A stretch of 39,760 bases of DNA, taken from positions 1-39,760 of the forward strand of contig JANWYE010000008.1 of the NCBI GenBank assembly GCA_025057175.1. The letters are read 5' to 3'. The notes beneath the pieces are model-generated. The model did not search any database. It saw only the letters and a program-made list of their open reading frames with translations, and was not told the origin of the DNA. The position numbers and the translations under genes were made by a program. This document shows positions 7,995-15,832 of this stretch, piece by piece. The stretch comes from Chloroflexus sp. Lineage in GTDB: Bacteria > Chloroflexota > Chloroflexia > Chloroflexales > Chloroflexaceae. Position 1 is the stretch's first letter; every line of letters starts with the position of its first letter.

Positions 7995-8142
7995 TGAGGC
8001 AGAGGCGCAGAGGTCGTAAACGCAAAGGGCGCAAAGATGCCGAAGGGATGTGATCTTGAGCAATTGCCGGGGCTTTTGAACCGTCCTTACCCCCCTGCGC
8101 CCTCTGCGTTCTCTGCGGCTCTGCGTTTTCCCTCTCCGCGCC
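7995..8142. repeat. GCAGAG-type imperfect inverted repeat
   Basis: The whole gap between two convergent genes is a low-complexity element. Its left arm contains GCAGAGGCGCAGAGG and ACGCAAAGGGCGCAAAG, and its right arm contains CTGCGCCCTCTGCG and TCTCTGCGGCTCTGCG. The right arm read backwards resembles the left, so the element could fold as one long imperfect hairpin. Repeats of this flavour are common in intergenic DNA of several bacterial groups; no protein is encoded. Confidence 0.6.
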
Positions 8143-9561
8143 TTAGCTTCGCTTGTGGCGCGCCGCCAGCCGGGCCAGCGTTTCGGCGTGACTGGCTTTG
8201 GTAATTGGGTAGAAAGCGGTCAGAATCATCCCGCAGATTAAGATCACCGTCGGCATTGGCCCAATCAGCAGCCGAATCGCCAGCAACGCGCTTTCCGGCT
8301 GCTGGCCGGGCTGGAGATTCTCGTTAAAGCCGGCAAATTGCAGCGCCAGCCCGACCAAAAACAGGCCCAGCGCCAAACCCATCTTCTGCAACAGCACCAT
8401 AAACCCGTAAAACATCCCTTCGCGGCGCTGGCCAGTCTCTAGCTCATCTAGCTCGATCACATCAGGCATCATGCTCCACGGGATAAGATAAGCGGTGGCA
8501 ACGCCAGCCCCGGCAATCACACCAAGCACGATAGCAAGTGAAATCTGTTCGGGCTGGAGAAAAAAGAGAAACGCTTGCACGCCGATCCAGATCAGACTGC
8601 CGATCATATAGACCGCCTTCTTGCCGATCCGTCGGCTGACCGCGCTCCATACAAACAGGAAGATCAGTGCCGAGCCTTGCACGGCAAAGAGCATAATCGG
8701 GATCAGATCATTGGCGCTGGCAAAGGTCAGGCCAAAGGCGGTAGCCGGGAATTGCGGCACACTGCCGAGCCAAAAGACGATAAAGAAGGTCAACACGCTC
8801 GACGTCACTTGCACCGCCAACCACGAGAACATATAGATACCGACCACAAACAAGAACGGGCGGTTCTTGAACACGTAACGGATTTGGTCGAGCAAGCTGA
8901 GTTCTTCTACGCCGGGTTCCGGCTCGTAGCGTTCGCGGGTGCCGAAGAAGCACCAGAGGAAAGGTACTGCGATCAGCAGCCCAACCACTGCGCCCGACAC
9001 CAGATAGCCGGTCTGTTGATTAGTAAACTGGCCGACGATGATCTGGTGTAAAATCCCGCCCAGCAAACTGCCGCCGATACTGAAGGCGAAGCGGTAGGAA
9101 TTGAGCGCGGTACGCTCATCGTAATCGCGAGTCAGTTCGGGCGTCAGCGCCGTATACGGCACGTTAACGACGGTAAAGGCGGTATCGAAGAGTAGGGCAA
9201 TAACGAGGTAGTAAATAAACTTGCCGGTGACATCAAACGGCGGCACCACCCACTGCAAAAAGAAGAGCAGACCGAACGGCGCAGCGCCGAAGAGCAGCCA
9301 TGGCCGCCGCCGGCCCCAGCGGGTTTGGGTCTTATCGGTCAGCCAACCGATAATCGGATCGTTGATTGAGTCCCAAATTTTTACCACCAGAAGGATAGTG
9401 CCGGCCAAACCGGGTGGCAGGCCGGCAATGGTCGTGAGAAAGTAAAGTTGGAAGAATGAAGCGATGATGGTAGCAATGGCCGGGCCGAGATCACCGGCGC
9501 CGAAGGCCAGACGGGTTGCGAGCGGCAGACGCTCTGAGGATGCCGACGTCGTGACGGCCAT
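8143..9561 (-). CDS. MFS transporter of the glycoside-pentoside-hexuronide:cation symporter family
   Basis: A 472-residue, 12-helix inner-membrane symporter. The start region LATRLAFGAGDLGPAI, the loop WDSINDPIIGWLTDKTQTRWGRRRPWLL, and ALTPELTRDYDERTALNSYR are hallmarks of the GPH family (MelB, XynP, YicJ). Asp residues in the IND-P-I-IGW motif bind the coupling cation in MelB. Substrate is probably a glycoside, but this cannot be read from sequence. The ATG at 9561 has AGGAG 9 bases upstream. No glycosidase gene is next to it; the gene stands alone and is divergent from sbtA. Confidence 0.9.
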   Translation of the reverse strand: MAVTTSASSERLPLATRLAFGAGDLGPAIATIIASFFQLYFLTTIAGLPPGLAGTILLVVKIWDSINDPIIGWLTDKTQTRWGRRRPWLLFGAAPFGLLFFLQWVVPPFDVTGKFIYYLVIALLFDTAFTVVNVPYTALTPELTRDYDERTALNSYRFAFSIGGSLLGGILHQIIVGQFTNQQTGYLVSGAVVGLLIAVPFLWCFFGTRERYEPEPGVEELSLLDQIRYVFKNRPFLFVVGIYMFSWLAVQVTSSVLTFFIVFWLGSVPQFPATAFGLTFASANDLIPIMLFAVQGSALIFLFVWSAVSRRIGKKAVYMIGSLIWIGVQAFLFFLQPEQISLAIVLGVIAGAGVATAYLIPWSMMPDVIELDELETGQRREGMFYGFMVLLQKMGLALGLFLVGLALQFAGFNENLQPGQQPESALLAIRLLIGPMPTVILICGMILTAFYPITKASHAETLARLAARHKRS

Positions 9562-9684
9562 AAGAATCAACTCCTGATTTGCAGAACAGCGAACGATAAC
9601 CGGTATTGTAACACTGTCGGCGCCGTTACGCGAGATGGTAGGATATAAGTCACAAGGGAAAGCCCGCTTGCACAGGGGAATGGT

Positions 9685-10659
9685 ATGGCTATTCTGGAAC
9701 TGATGCAGATCAATCTGCTTTCGCCGATGGTATTGGCATTTGGGCTAGGCATTATCGCCACATTGGTGCATAGCGATCTGAAATTACCTGATGAACTGTA
9801 CACCACCTTATCGATTTACTTACTGCTGGCGATCGGCCTCAAAGGCGGCATTGCGCTGGCCCAAACGAGTTTGGCCGCCTTCTGGGCACCGGCGCTTGCG
9901 ACACTCCTGCTTGGATTGATCATTCCCCTCGTCGCTTATGCCATTGCCCGCCGCATAGGGAAGTTAAGCGTTGCCGACGCGGCGGCGCTCGCCGCGCACT
10001 ATGGCTCGGTGTCGGCAGTAACTTTTGCCGCCGCGCAGACCTTTCTTGACACGATTGGGATTCGCTACGAAGGATTTATGCCGGCGCTAGTAGCGATTCT
10101 GGAAGTTCCGGCGATTGTGATCGCGCTCTTGATCGCCCAGATGGCTGGCGGGCAACAAGGCGGCGACTGGCGCGAAGCGGTGCGCGAACTGCTAACCAGT
10201 AAGAGCATTTTGCTGCTCGTTGGGGGCATGGTGATCGGTTGGCTGGCCGGCCCGCGTGGCGGCAAAGAGGTAGCGCCGTTGTTCGTCGATCTGTTTAAGG
10301 GTGCGCTAACCTTCTTTTTGCTTGAACTAGGAATGGTAGCAGCCCGGCGTTTTCGTGATCTGCCCACTGCCGGCTTGTTTCTGCTTGGTTTTGCGATTAT
10401 CATGCCGATTATCAACGGCATACTCGGTGTCTGGTTCGGCCATCTTGCCGGTCTCTCGCTCGGTGGCAGCACCATCTTGGGTGTCTTAGCCGCCAGCGCT
10501 TCGTATATTGCCGCACCGGCAGCAGTGCGCATCGCCTTGCCGCAGGCCAATCCCGGATTCTACTTGACGGCGGCGCTCGGCATCACCTTCCCGTTTAACC
10601 TTGCGCTTGGGCTGCCGTTGTATTACACGTTGGCAACGTGGATAACCGGCGGAGCATAG
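9685..10659 (+). CDS. sbtA: Sodium-dependent bicarbonate transporter SbtA
   Basis: A 324-residue integral membrane protein of the SbtA family (formerly DUF897). The two inverted five-helix halves are visible: LLSPMVLAFGLGIIATL, SIYLLLAIGLKGG and AAHYGSVSAVTF in the first, and the corresponding helices with AASASYIAAPAAVR in the second. The conserved S-x-S-x-x-F segment in the first half and ASASYIAAPAA in the second are the substrate and sodium sites in cyanobacterial SbtA. It is followed 19 bases later by an SbtB-type P-II protein, which makes the assignment firm. GGGGAATGGT precedes the ATG. In a Chloroflexus-like host it could supply bicarbonate to acetyl-CoA and propionyl-CoA carboxylases (inference). 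Confidence 0.93.
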   Translation: MAILELMQINLLSPMVLAFGLGIIATLVHSDLKLPDELYTTLSIYLLLAIGLKGGIALAQTSLAAFWAPALATLLLGLIIPLVAYAIARRIGKLSVADAAALAAHYGSVSAVTFAAAQTFLDTIGIRYEGFMPALVAILEVPAIVIALLIAQMAGGQQGGDWREAVRELLTSKSILLLVGGMVIGWLAGPRGGKEVAPLFVDLFKGALTFFLLELGMVAARRFRDLPTAGLFLLGFAIIMPIINGILGVWFGHLAGLSLGGSTILGVLAASASYIAAPAAVRIALPQANPGFYLTAALGITFPFNLALGLPLYYTLATWITGGA

Positions 10660-10678
10660 GCGTAGAAAGGGCGACGAT

Positions 10679-10990
10679 ATGGAATTGACGACGGTCAAAT
10701 TGGTCACTATCATCGCCGAAGCGGTGCTGGAAGAGCGCCTTTTGCACGATCTGCGCCAACTCGGCGCACGCGGTTATACTGTCGGCGCTGTGCGCGGCGA
10801 GGGGACCCGCGGTGTCCACGCTAGCGAGTGGGAGGGAAAGAGCTTGCGGATTGAAACGCTGGTTGCGCCTGACGTAGCCGAGCGGATTTTGCAGCATCTG
10901 GCGGCAACCTACTTTCCGCACTTTGCCGTGATCGCGTACATGGCCGATGTGCAGGTGGTGCGGGGCGAGAAGTTTCGTGGGAAGCAATGA
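10679..10990 (+). CDS. sbtB: P-II-like regulator SbtB of the bicarbonate transporter
   Basis: A 103-residue ferredoxin-like P-II family protein. In cyanobacteria SbtB is a trimer that binds adenine nucleotides including cyclic AMP and plugs SbtA. Here KLVTIIAEAVLEERLLHDLRQLGARGYTVG forms the first beta-alpha-beta unit, the region RGEGTRGVHASEWEGK corresponds to the T-loop, and a second unit ends in AVIAYMADVQVVRGEKF. It lacks the C-terminal pair of cysteines that makes some cyanobacterial SbtB redox-responsive. Between sbtA and the GNAT gene, whose ATG overlaps its TGA. Confidence 0.9.
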   Translation: MELTTVKLVTIIAEAVLEERLLHDLRQLGARGYTVGAVRGEGTRGVHASEWEGKSLRIETLVAPDVAERILQHLAATYFPHFAVIAYMADVQVVRGEKFRGKQ

Positions 10991-11877
10991 ATGTTCAGCT
11001 CCGTGAGCTATCACCGGCTGATTGCGCTCAATTGGTATCACTGACTCAACGTAGCCTCAGCGATCCGGTCGATGACCGGTTGATCAGGCGTTTGTTGGCT
11101 GCCGAACCGGATGCGCGGCCAGAGCTGCATTTAGCGGCGTGGCGTAACGGGGAATTGCTGGGAGCAGCGCTAGGGAGCGTGCGCCGGCATGATGAGCTGT
11201 TGGTAGGGGGGCCGCGTTTGTTGGTGGTTGACCCGGCGTGGCAACGCCAAGGGCTTGGCGCATACCTGCTGAATGAATTGGAACAACGGCTGCAAGCGAT
11301 TGGCGTTCACGAGCTGCGGGTTGGCAATCTGGCCCCCAATTATCTCTGGCCGGGTGTGCCGGAGACGAATCGCGCGATGCAGGCGTTGCTCGCCAAACAA
11401 GAGTACGAATTGGCCGGGGAAACGCTCAATATGACGGTTGACCTCAATGGACGGGATTGGTTGGCCGGCATCAATCTCAAACGGTGGAGCATCCGGCGCG
11501 CCCGTTATGGCGAGACTGAGCTAGCCGCGTGGGCCGGTGAGCGTTGGGGCGTGGCGTGGCAATGGGAAGCAGCGCAAGCAGTGACCACCGATCCGCCTAC
11601 GGCGCTAGTTGCCGAACGCGATGGCGAGTACGGCGGATTTGCCTGCTGGGATGTGAGCGGGTTATGGGGCACCTTTGGGCCAACCGGCGTTGATGAAGCC
11701 TTGCAAGGCCATGGCCTTGGCCGGGCGCTGCTCTGCGCCGCGCTGGCCGCTATGGCAAGCGCCGGCTATCGCCAGATCGAGATTGGCTGGGTCGGGCCAC
11801 AGGAATTCTACACCCGTGTCGCCAACGCGCAGCCCGGAAGAATCTGCCTGCTGTATCGCAAACCAGTTCTCGGCTAG
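10987..11877 (+). CDS. Tandem GNAT-family N-acetyltransferase
   Basis: A 296-residue protein with two acetyltransferase folds. The first has the acetyl-CoA motif as LLVVDPAWQRQGLGAYLLNELE (near residue 85), followed by RVGNLAPNYLWPGVP. The second, more degenerate, has EALQGHGLGRALLCAALAAM near residue 240 and ends in QIEIGWVGPQEFYTR-V. The ATG overlaps the sbtB stop (ATGA), indicating translational coupling. Its acceptor is unknown; the position raises the possibility that it modifies the transporter, its regulator or a metabolite linked to bicarbonate use, but this is speculation. Its TAG and that of the convergent gene share the palindrome CTAG. Confidence 0.85.
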   Translation: MNVQLRELSPADCAQLVSLTQRSLSDPVDDRLIRRLLAAEPDARPELHLAAWRNGELLGAALGSVRRHDELLVGGPRLLVVDPAWQRQGLGAYLLNELEQRLQAIGVHELRVGNLAPNYLWPGVPETNRAMQALLAKQEYELAGETLNMTVDLNGRDWLAGINLKRWSIRRARYGETELAAWAGERWGVAWQWEAAQAVTTDPPTALVAERDGEYGGFACWDVSGLWGTFGPTGVDEALQGHGLGRALLCAALAAMASAGYRQIEIGWVGPQEFYTRVANAQPGRICLLYRKPVLG

Positions 11878-12899
11878 CCAGCCCGATCGAGCGCAATCTT
11901 CCACAGCGCCAGCCCTAGCATCTGCGGATCGTGGCGGATCGTATCGGCCTTGTTCCACAACTCACGCGGGCTGGGATCGGATTCGGCCAACTCGCGCACA
12001 AGCGGCTCGACGCCAAGCGCCCGGATCGCCTGCCGATCGGCCTCAGTCACCACGAGCGGATGCAAACCGGCAGCGCTGTAGCGAGCCGCCACCGCCGGAT
12101 GCAACGCATGAGCATCGTTTATCAGCGCTACATCGAGCACGCCAGGACCGAGCACTTCCACCAAGCGCGCCACGTGATCGGCAATTGTCATGCCATCGGT
12201 CTGACCGGGCTGTACGGTGGTATTGCAGACAAAAACCACAGTGGCCGGCGTGGCCCGCAACGCCTCAACCACTCCCGCAAAGCAGAGGGTCGCTAAAAGC
12301 GAAGTGTAGAAGCTCCCCGGCCCGATCACAACCAGATCGGCGGCAGCGATAGCCGCCAGCGCCGGCGGATACGCCGCTGCCGGCGGATCAAGGAATAACC
12401 GGCGAATTGGCGGTTTGCCGAGCGCGCGCACCGCCGCCTCCTCGACCACGATCCGACCATCGGCCAACTCAGCGCACAAGCGAGTATTGGCGGTTGACAC
12501 CGGCAATACCTGTTCAGGGCAACCGAGCATCTGGCGAGCGGTCGCCACCGCTGCAGCAAAATCACCCTCCATCTGGGCCAAACCACCCAACAACAGATTG
12601 CCCACCGCCATGCCATCGAGCAAAGGCAGCGCCGCGCTACGCAACCGGTACTGCATCAAACGAGCCAATGGGCCGTCGGGTTCGGCGGCCAGCGTCGCCA
12701 ACAGATTGCGCAGATCGCCGGGGGCAGGAATATCAGCAATCATCCGGGCCGCGCCGGTGCTCCGCCCCGAATCGGTAACGGCGATCACTGCCGCGCGCTC
12801 GCCAAAAAAGGGCCGCGCGCCCAGCAATACCTGCGCACTGCCGCCGCCGCCACCGAGGGCGACGAGGCGGGGGGAAGAGGCGCCAGAGAAGTTGGACAT
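11874..12899 (-). CDS. YvcK/CofD-like protein (gluconeogenesis factor family)
   Basis: A 341-residue Rossmann-type protein related to YvcK, which binds UDP-sugars and supports cell-wall synthesis during gluconeogenic growth, and to the F420 enzyme CofD. Visible: LVALGGGGGSAQVLLGAR at the N-terminus, PAPGDLRNLLATLA, LDGMAVGNLLLGGL, the FLDPPAAAYPPALAAIAAADLVVIGPGSFYTSLLATL block and VFVCNTTVQPGQTDGM. The YvcK motif usually written VADDGGSSG is VTDSGRSTG here, so the protein is divergent. No F420 genes are nearby, which favours YvcK. The ATG at 12899 has GGAG 7 bases upstream. It is convergent with the GNAT gene and divergent from the methyltransferase gene. Confidence 0.85.
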   Translation of the reverse strand: MSNFSGASSPRLVALGGGGGSAQVLLGARPFFGERAAVIAVTDSGRSTGAARMIADIPAPGDLRNLLATLAAEPDGPLARLMQYRLRSAALPLLDGMAVGNLLLGGLAQMEGDFAAAVATARQMLGCPEQVLPVSTANTRLCAELADGRIVVEEAAVRALGKPPIRRLFLDPPAAAYPPALAAIAAADLVVIGPGSFYTSLLATLCFAGVVEALRATPATVVFVCNTTVQPGQTDGMTIADHVARLVEVLGPGVLDVALINDAHALHPAVAARYSAAGLHPLVVTEADRQAIRALGVEPLVRELAESDPSPRELWNKADTIRHDPQMLGLALWKIALDRAG

Positions 12900-12920
12900 A
12901 GAATACTCCACGCACAGGGC

Positions 12921-12949
12921 TTGACAGCCATTACACTATACTGTATACA
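12921..12949 (+). promoter_or_regulatory. Promoter of the restriction-modification genes
   Basis: TTGACA (12921-12926), 17-base spacer, TATACA (12944-12949). This is close to the vegetative consensus and lies 41 bases ahead of the methyltransferase ATG. It overlaps an opposing promoter for the YvcK-like gene. Confidence 0.7.
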
Positions 12950-12963
12950 TCAACTATATTCAA
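12935..12963 (-). promoter_or_regulatory. Candidate opposing promoter for the YvcK-like gene
   Basis: On the minus strand TTGAAT (12958-12963) is followed after 17 bases by TATAGT (12935-12940). It is face to face with, and physically overlaps, the methyltransferase promoter, so the two could exclude one another. Confidence 0.45.
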
Positions 12964-12990
12964 ACATGAGTTCGCGCTTCACATGGATTT

Positions 12991-13995
12991 ATGAGCTATC
13001 ATCCAACCTTCATTGACCTATTCGCTGGCATTGGCGGCATCAGATTAGCCTTTGAACGAGCGGGAGCAAAATGTGTCTTCTCTTCTGAATGGGATAAGAT
13101 GGCCCGCCGTACATACGAAGCCAATTTTGGTGACACACCAGAAGGTGATATTACCCAAATACCAGCAGAAAAAATTCCGGATCATGATATACTCACTGCC
13201 GGTTTTCCTTGCCAGCCATTCAGCATTGCCGGAGTCACAAAACACAATGCTCTTGGCAATGCGCACGGCTTTGCCCATACCACACAGGGAACGTTGTTTT
13301 TCGATGTCGCTCGGATTATTGAGCGCAAACGCCCACGAGCGTTTTTGTTGGAAAACGTCAAGAATTTGATAAGCCATGATCGAGGAAGAACATTTCGCAT
13401 CATTTATGAAACTCTTACTGAAGAACTAGGATATAGTGTCTATTACAAAGTGATTGATGCTCGCTTGCTCGTACCACAACACCGCGAACGAATTTATATT
13501 GTGGGATTTTCTGAACCTATTGCGTTTGAATTTCCCACCATTCCTGATCGAAAGCCTAAACTCCGCGACATCCTTGAAGAACATGTTGATCCCAAATACA
13601 CACTTACCGATCACTTATGGAATTACCTCCAGCAATATGCCGAAAAGCACCGCACCAAAGGCAACGGGTTCGGCTTTGGGCTAGCCAATCTTGATCAAGT
13701 TACCCGTACCTTGAGCGCCCGCTATTACAAAGACGGCTCCGAAATCTTGATCCCACAAGAAGGCAAAAACCCCCGCCGTCTCACACCACGTGAATGTGCG
13801 CGCTTGATGGGATTTCCAGACAGCTTTAAGATTGTCTGTAGCGATACCAGTGCATACCGGCAGTTTGGCAATTCTGTGGTCGTGCCGATTGTTGAACTCA
13901 TTGCCCAAGAGATGATGAAAGCTTTACTTCATCCTTCACCAAAGCGCGAGCAAGCTTACAACCTGCCCTTGTTTGAATTATGCAAACTAAGATGA
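12991..13995 (+). CDS. DNA (cytosine-5)-methyltransferase, type II restriction-modification
   Basis: A 334-residue C5-cytosine methyltransferase. Motifs in order: [20 protein letters not shown] (residues 7-25, SAM binding); [10 protein letters not shown] (71-78, catalytic Cys74); VI, ENVKNL (121-126); [15 protein letters not shown] (163-173); the target-recognition region about 190-265; [32 protein letters not shown] (289-300). The recognition site cannot be read from sequence. Start ATG at 12991 with only a weak GGATT. It overlaps the nuclease gene downstream, forming a type II pair. Base composition and codon choice are clearly more AT-rich than the neighbours, so horizontal transfer is likely. 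Confidence 0.95.
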   Translation: MSYHPTFIDLFAGIGGIRLAFERAGAKCVFSSEWDKMARRTYEANFGDTPEGDITQIPAEKIPDHDILTAGFPCQPFSIAGVTKHNALGNAHGFAHTTQGTLFFDVARIIERKRPRAFLLENVKNLISHDRGRTFRIIYETLTEELGYSVYYKVIDARLLVPQHRERIYIVGFSEPIAFEFPTIPDRKPKLRDILEEHVDPKYTLTDHLWNYLQQYAEKHRTKGNGFGFGLANLDQVTRTLSARYYKDGSEILIPQEGKNPRRLTPRECARLMGFPDSFKIVCSDTSAYRQFGNSVVVPIVELIAQEMMKALLHPSPKREQAYNLPLFELCKLR

Positions 13996-15059
13996 TTACC
14001 TCCCATCACAAGGACAATCGTCAAATGCCGTTCAATCTTCCAATTAAAGACGCAATCACATATCTAGAGCGCGTGATGGTAAACAATAAGGCGCGTGGCA
14101 TGATTGCTGAAATTGAATTAGAAAATCTTTTAACTTCATCAAAGAATGCGCAAAAACATCTTTCAGGAGCTTGGATTATTTCACCAAACACGAAGCAATT
14201 CTACCAATACCGCTACGCTATTTTCGTCCTTCCCCAAGTTTACAGCGACGATCAAGAATTAGCTGCAGAGGTTGCCAAGTGGAACAAGGACAGAGGGTTT
14301 CAGGCCTTGGCAACATTTCTCTATGATAGCGGAATAGGTGTCATTGCTACTGGAGCGATCGGTTCATCAATCAATATTGATATTGATCAACTGCGATGGC
14401 AGAATTATCTTTACACTAGGGAACAACTTACCCTACAAAACAATCTGTTTAAGTGTTGGCCTGCGCGCGGGCGTGGTTTTCGTAGTCGCGGTTGGAATGA
14501 TGATGTAAAGCAACGATTGGAGCAAGTAGGTGAAATCCAGCTTACAGCGCTTACGCTACGACAGGCATTTTATTACAGCTACCTCAAACAGCAACTGCGC
14601 AAATCACTAGCCGATCCGTATGATATAGACCTGTTTATTGCCGGTTTTCGCGGCAACGTGTTACCGGTTGAGGTCAAAGAGAAGAGTCCAACTGATCGCG
14701 GCGATTTTGGCCTTGATGCCGGTCGCATATTGATGATGCTACGACTGTGCATTGTAACGCAAAGTAATGGCATGTATTTAATCCGTCAAGTAAACAACGA
14801 TGCACAAAGAAGTTTTGTTGAATGGCGTTACACTTTACTATCCGATATTATTATGGGTTGTAGCTGGAACTTGCAAGCTGGCGGTCGCGGAATGCTCGGC
14901 GGGATGACGCAAACCGTGATGCTATCCAACGATCTCTTCAAAACTTTTGATCCCGATATGCTTACGGAAGATTGGTTACAGCAGCACAGTGATTTGACGG
15001 CTTCAGTTCGCGAGTTGGCCTACGCTTTTGCCGAAAAACTATCAGACTTTCTGCCGTAG
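13980..15059 (+). CDS. Probable type II restriction endonuclease (PD-(D/E)xK)
   Basis: A protein of up to 359 residues that I cannot place in a named restriction-enzyme family. Near residues 212-233 it has DPYDIDLF, 14 residues, then VEVKEKS; Asp217, Glu231 and Lys233 fit the PD-(D/E)xK metal site of restriction nucleases. The gene overlaps the methyltransferase gene and shares its AT-rich composition, which makes a cognate nuclease the best reading. The start is uncertain: ATG at 13980, an ATGA overlap at 13992, or ATG at 14025, which has AAGGA 10 bases ahead. No controller protein or Vsr endonuclease gene accompanies it. Confidence 0.8.
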   Translation: MQTKMITSHHKDNRQMPFNLPIKDAITYLERVMVNNKARGMIAEIELENLLTSSKNAQKHLSGAWIISPNTKQFYQYRYAIFVLPQVYSDDQELAAEVAKWNKDRGFQALATFLYDSGIGVIATGAIGSSINIDIDQLRWQNYLYTREQLTLQNNLFKCWPARGRGFRSRGWNDDVKQRLEQVGEIQLTALTLRQAFYYSYLKQQLRKSLADPYDIDLFIAGFRGNVLPVEVKEKSPTDRGDFGLDAGRILMMLRLCIVTQSNGMYLIRQVNNDAQRSFVEWRYTLLSDIIMGCSWNLQAGGRGMLGGMTQTVMLSNDLFKTFDPDMLTEDWLQQHSDLTASVRELAYAFAEKLSDFLP

Positions 15060-15102
15060 TCCCCTATCACCCCTCCATTATCGCAACATTCACGTAATCG
15101 TG

Positions 15103-15231
15103 TTTGCGCGAGCCAACTTTGGTGCGCTAGCGTTTGGCGTGCCATCGGCATTATTATTGCTGCCGTGGCTGGTTAATAATCTCAAAATATACAACGATCT
15201 CTTTTTTTTGACCACAGCTCGAACCCAATAG
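15103..15231 (+). pseudogene. Truncated relic of a DUF3267 gene
   Basis: The reading from 15103 gives FARANFGALAFGVPSALLLL, which matches residues 17-36 of the intact DUF3267 protein that starts at 15281 (FAQANFGALVFGVPLALLLL). Several of the nucleotide differences are at third positions (TTT/TTC, GGT/GGC), so the copy diverged as a coding gene before decay. After about 25 codons similarity fades and a TAG closes the frame at 15229-15231. It lies directly downstream of the nuclease gene and probably marks a rearranged edge of the restriction-modification insertion. Confidence 0.7.
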
Positions 15232-15280
15232 TAACATGCAAGAGGACCTGAAATGAGTAAGCTATAGATGAAGTGACACC

Positions 15281-15832
15281 ATGGAGGTTTCACAAACTTC
15301 CTACCACCGCATCGATCGCTCAGTCTCGTTCGCGCAAGCCAACTTCGGCGCGCTAGTGTTCGGCGTGCCATTGGCATTATTGCTGCTACTAGGGCATCTC
15401 GCAATCCACCAGTCACTAACGCTAAGCGCTTCGTGGGAAGCGTTACTGGTCGCCATCGTCGGCGTGATCATCCACGAAGGATTGCACGCTGCCGGCTGGA
15501 TGATTGCCGGTCGCCTACCGCTAAACGCCATCAAGTTTGGCCTCAATGTCAAGACCCTTTCACCCTTTGCTCATGCCAAGCAACCATTGCCGATCAACGC
15601 TTACCGCTTCGGCACGGCCCTGCCATGCCTAGCGCTCGGCATCATGCCCGGCCTGATCGGGATTGCCGGCAACTGGCCGCTAGTCACCAGTTTTGGCGCA
15701 TTATTTACTCTGATCGCGGGGGGCGATCTGCTGATTCTGTGGCTGCTGCGGCGCGACCCAGCTACGGCGCAGGTGGTCGATCACCCTGACCGGGCCGGCT
15801 GTGAAGTGTGGTTGCCTGCCAACAACTCGTGA
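15281..15832 (+). CDS. DUF3267 putative membrane metalloprotease
   Basis: A 183-residue protein with about four membrane segments and the motif VGVIIHEGLHAAGW: His65, Glu66 and His69 form an HExxH zinc site inside a membrane helix, as in M50-like site-2 protease relatives. A later helix carries AGGDLLILWLLRRD, whose Asp149 could be the third ligand, as is usual for DUF3267. Substrate unknown. The ATG at 15281 has no clear ribosome site. The last 52 bases overlap the end of the convergent glycosyltransferase gene. A broken copy of its 5' part lies just upstream. Confidence 0.8.
   Translation: MEVSQTSYHRIDRSVSFAQANFGALVFGVPLALLLLLGHLAIHQSLTLSASWEALLVAIVGVIIHEGLHAAGWMIAGRLPLNAIKFGLNVKTLSPFAHAKQPLPINAYRFGTALPCLALGIMPGLIGIAGNWPLVTSFGALFTLIAGGDLLILWLLRRDPATAQVVDHPDRAGCEVWLPANNS

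Noticed and set aside
8575-9051. Long open frame opposite the GPH transporter
   Set aside because: It is antisense to a gene with clear family motifs and has no ribosome site or recognisable protein character.
11874-12899. CofD of coenzyme F420 synthesis
   Set aside because: No F420 genes are nearby and family features fit YvcK at least as well; named as YvcK/CofD-like only.
15028-15231. Intact small gene after the nuclease
   Set aside because: Its start lies inside the nuclease gene, and the only meaningful part is a short piece of a DUF3267 gene, so a relic is a better reading.
12960-15290. Direct target-site repeats flanking the restriction-modification cassette
   Set aside because: Short similarities such as ATGAG...GCTAT on both sides are too weak and badly placed to be a target duplication.
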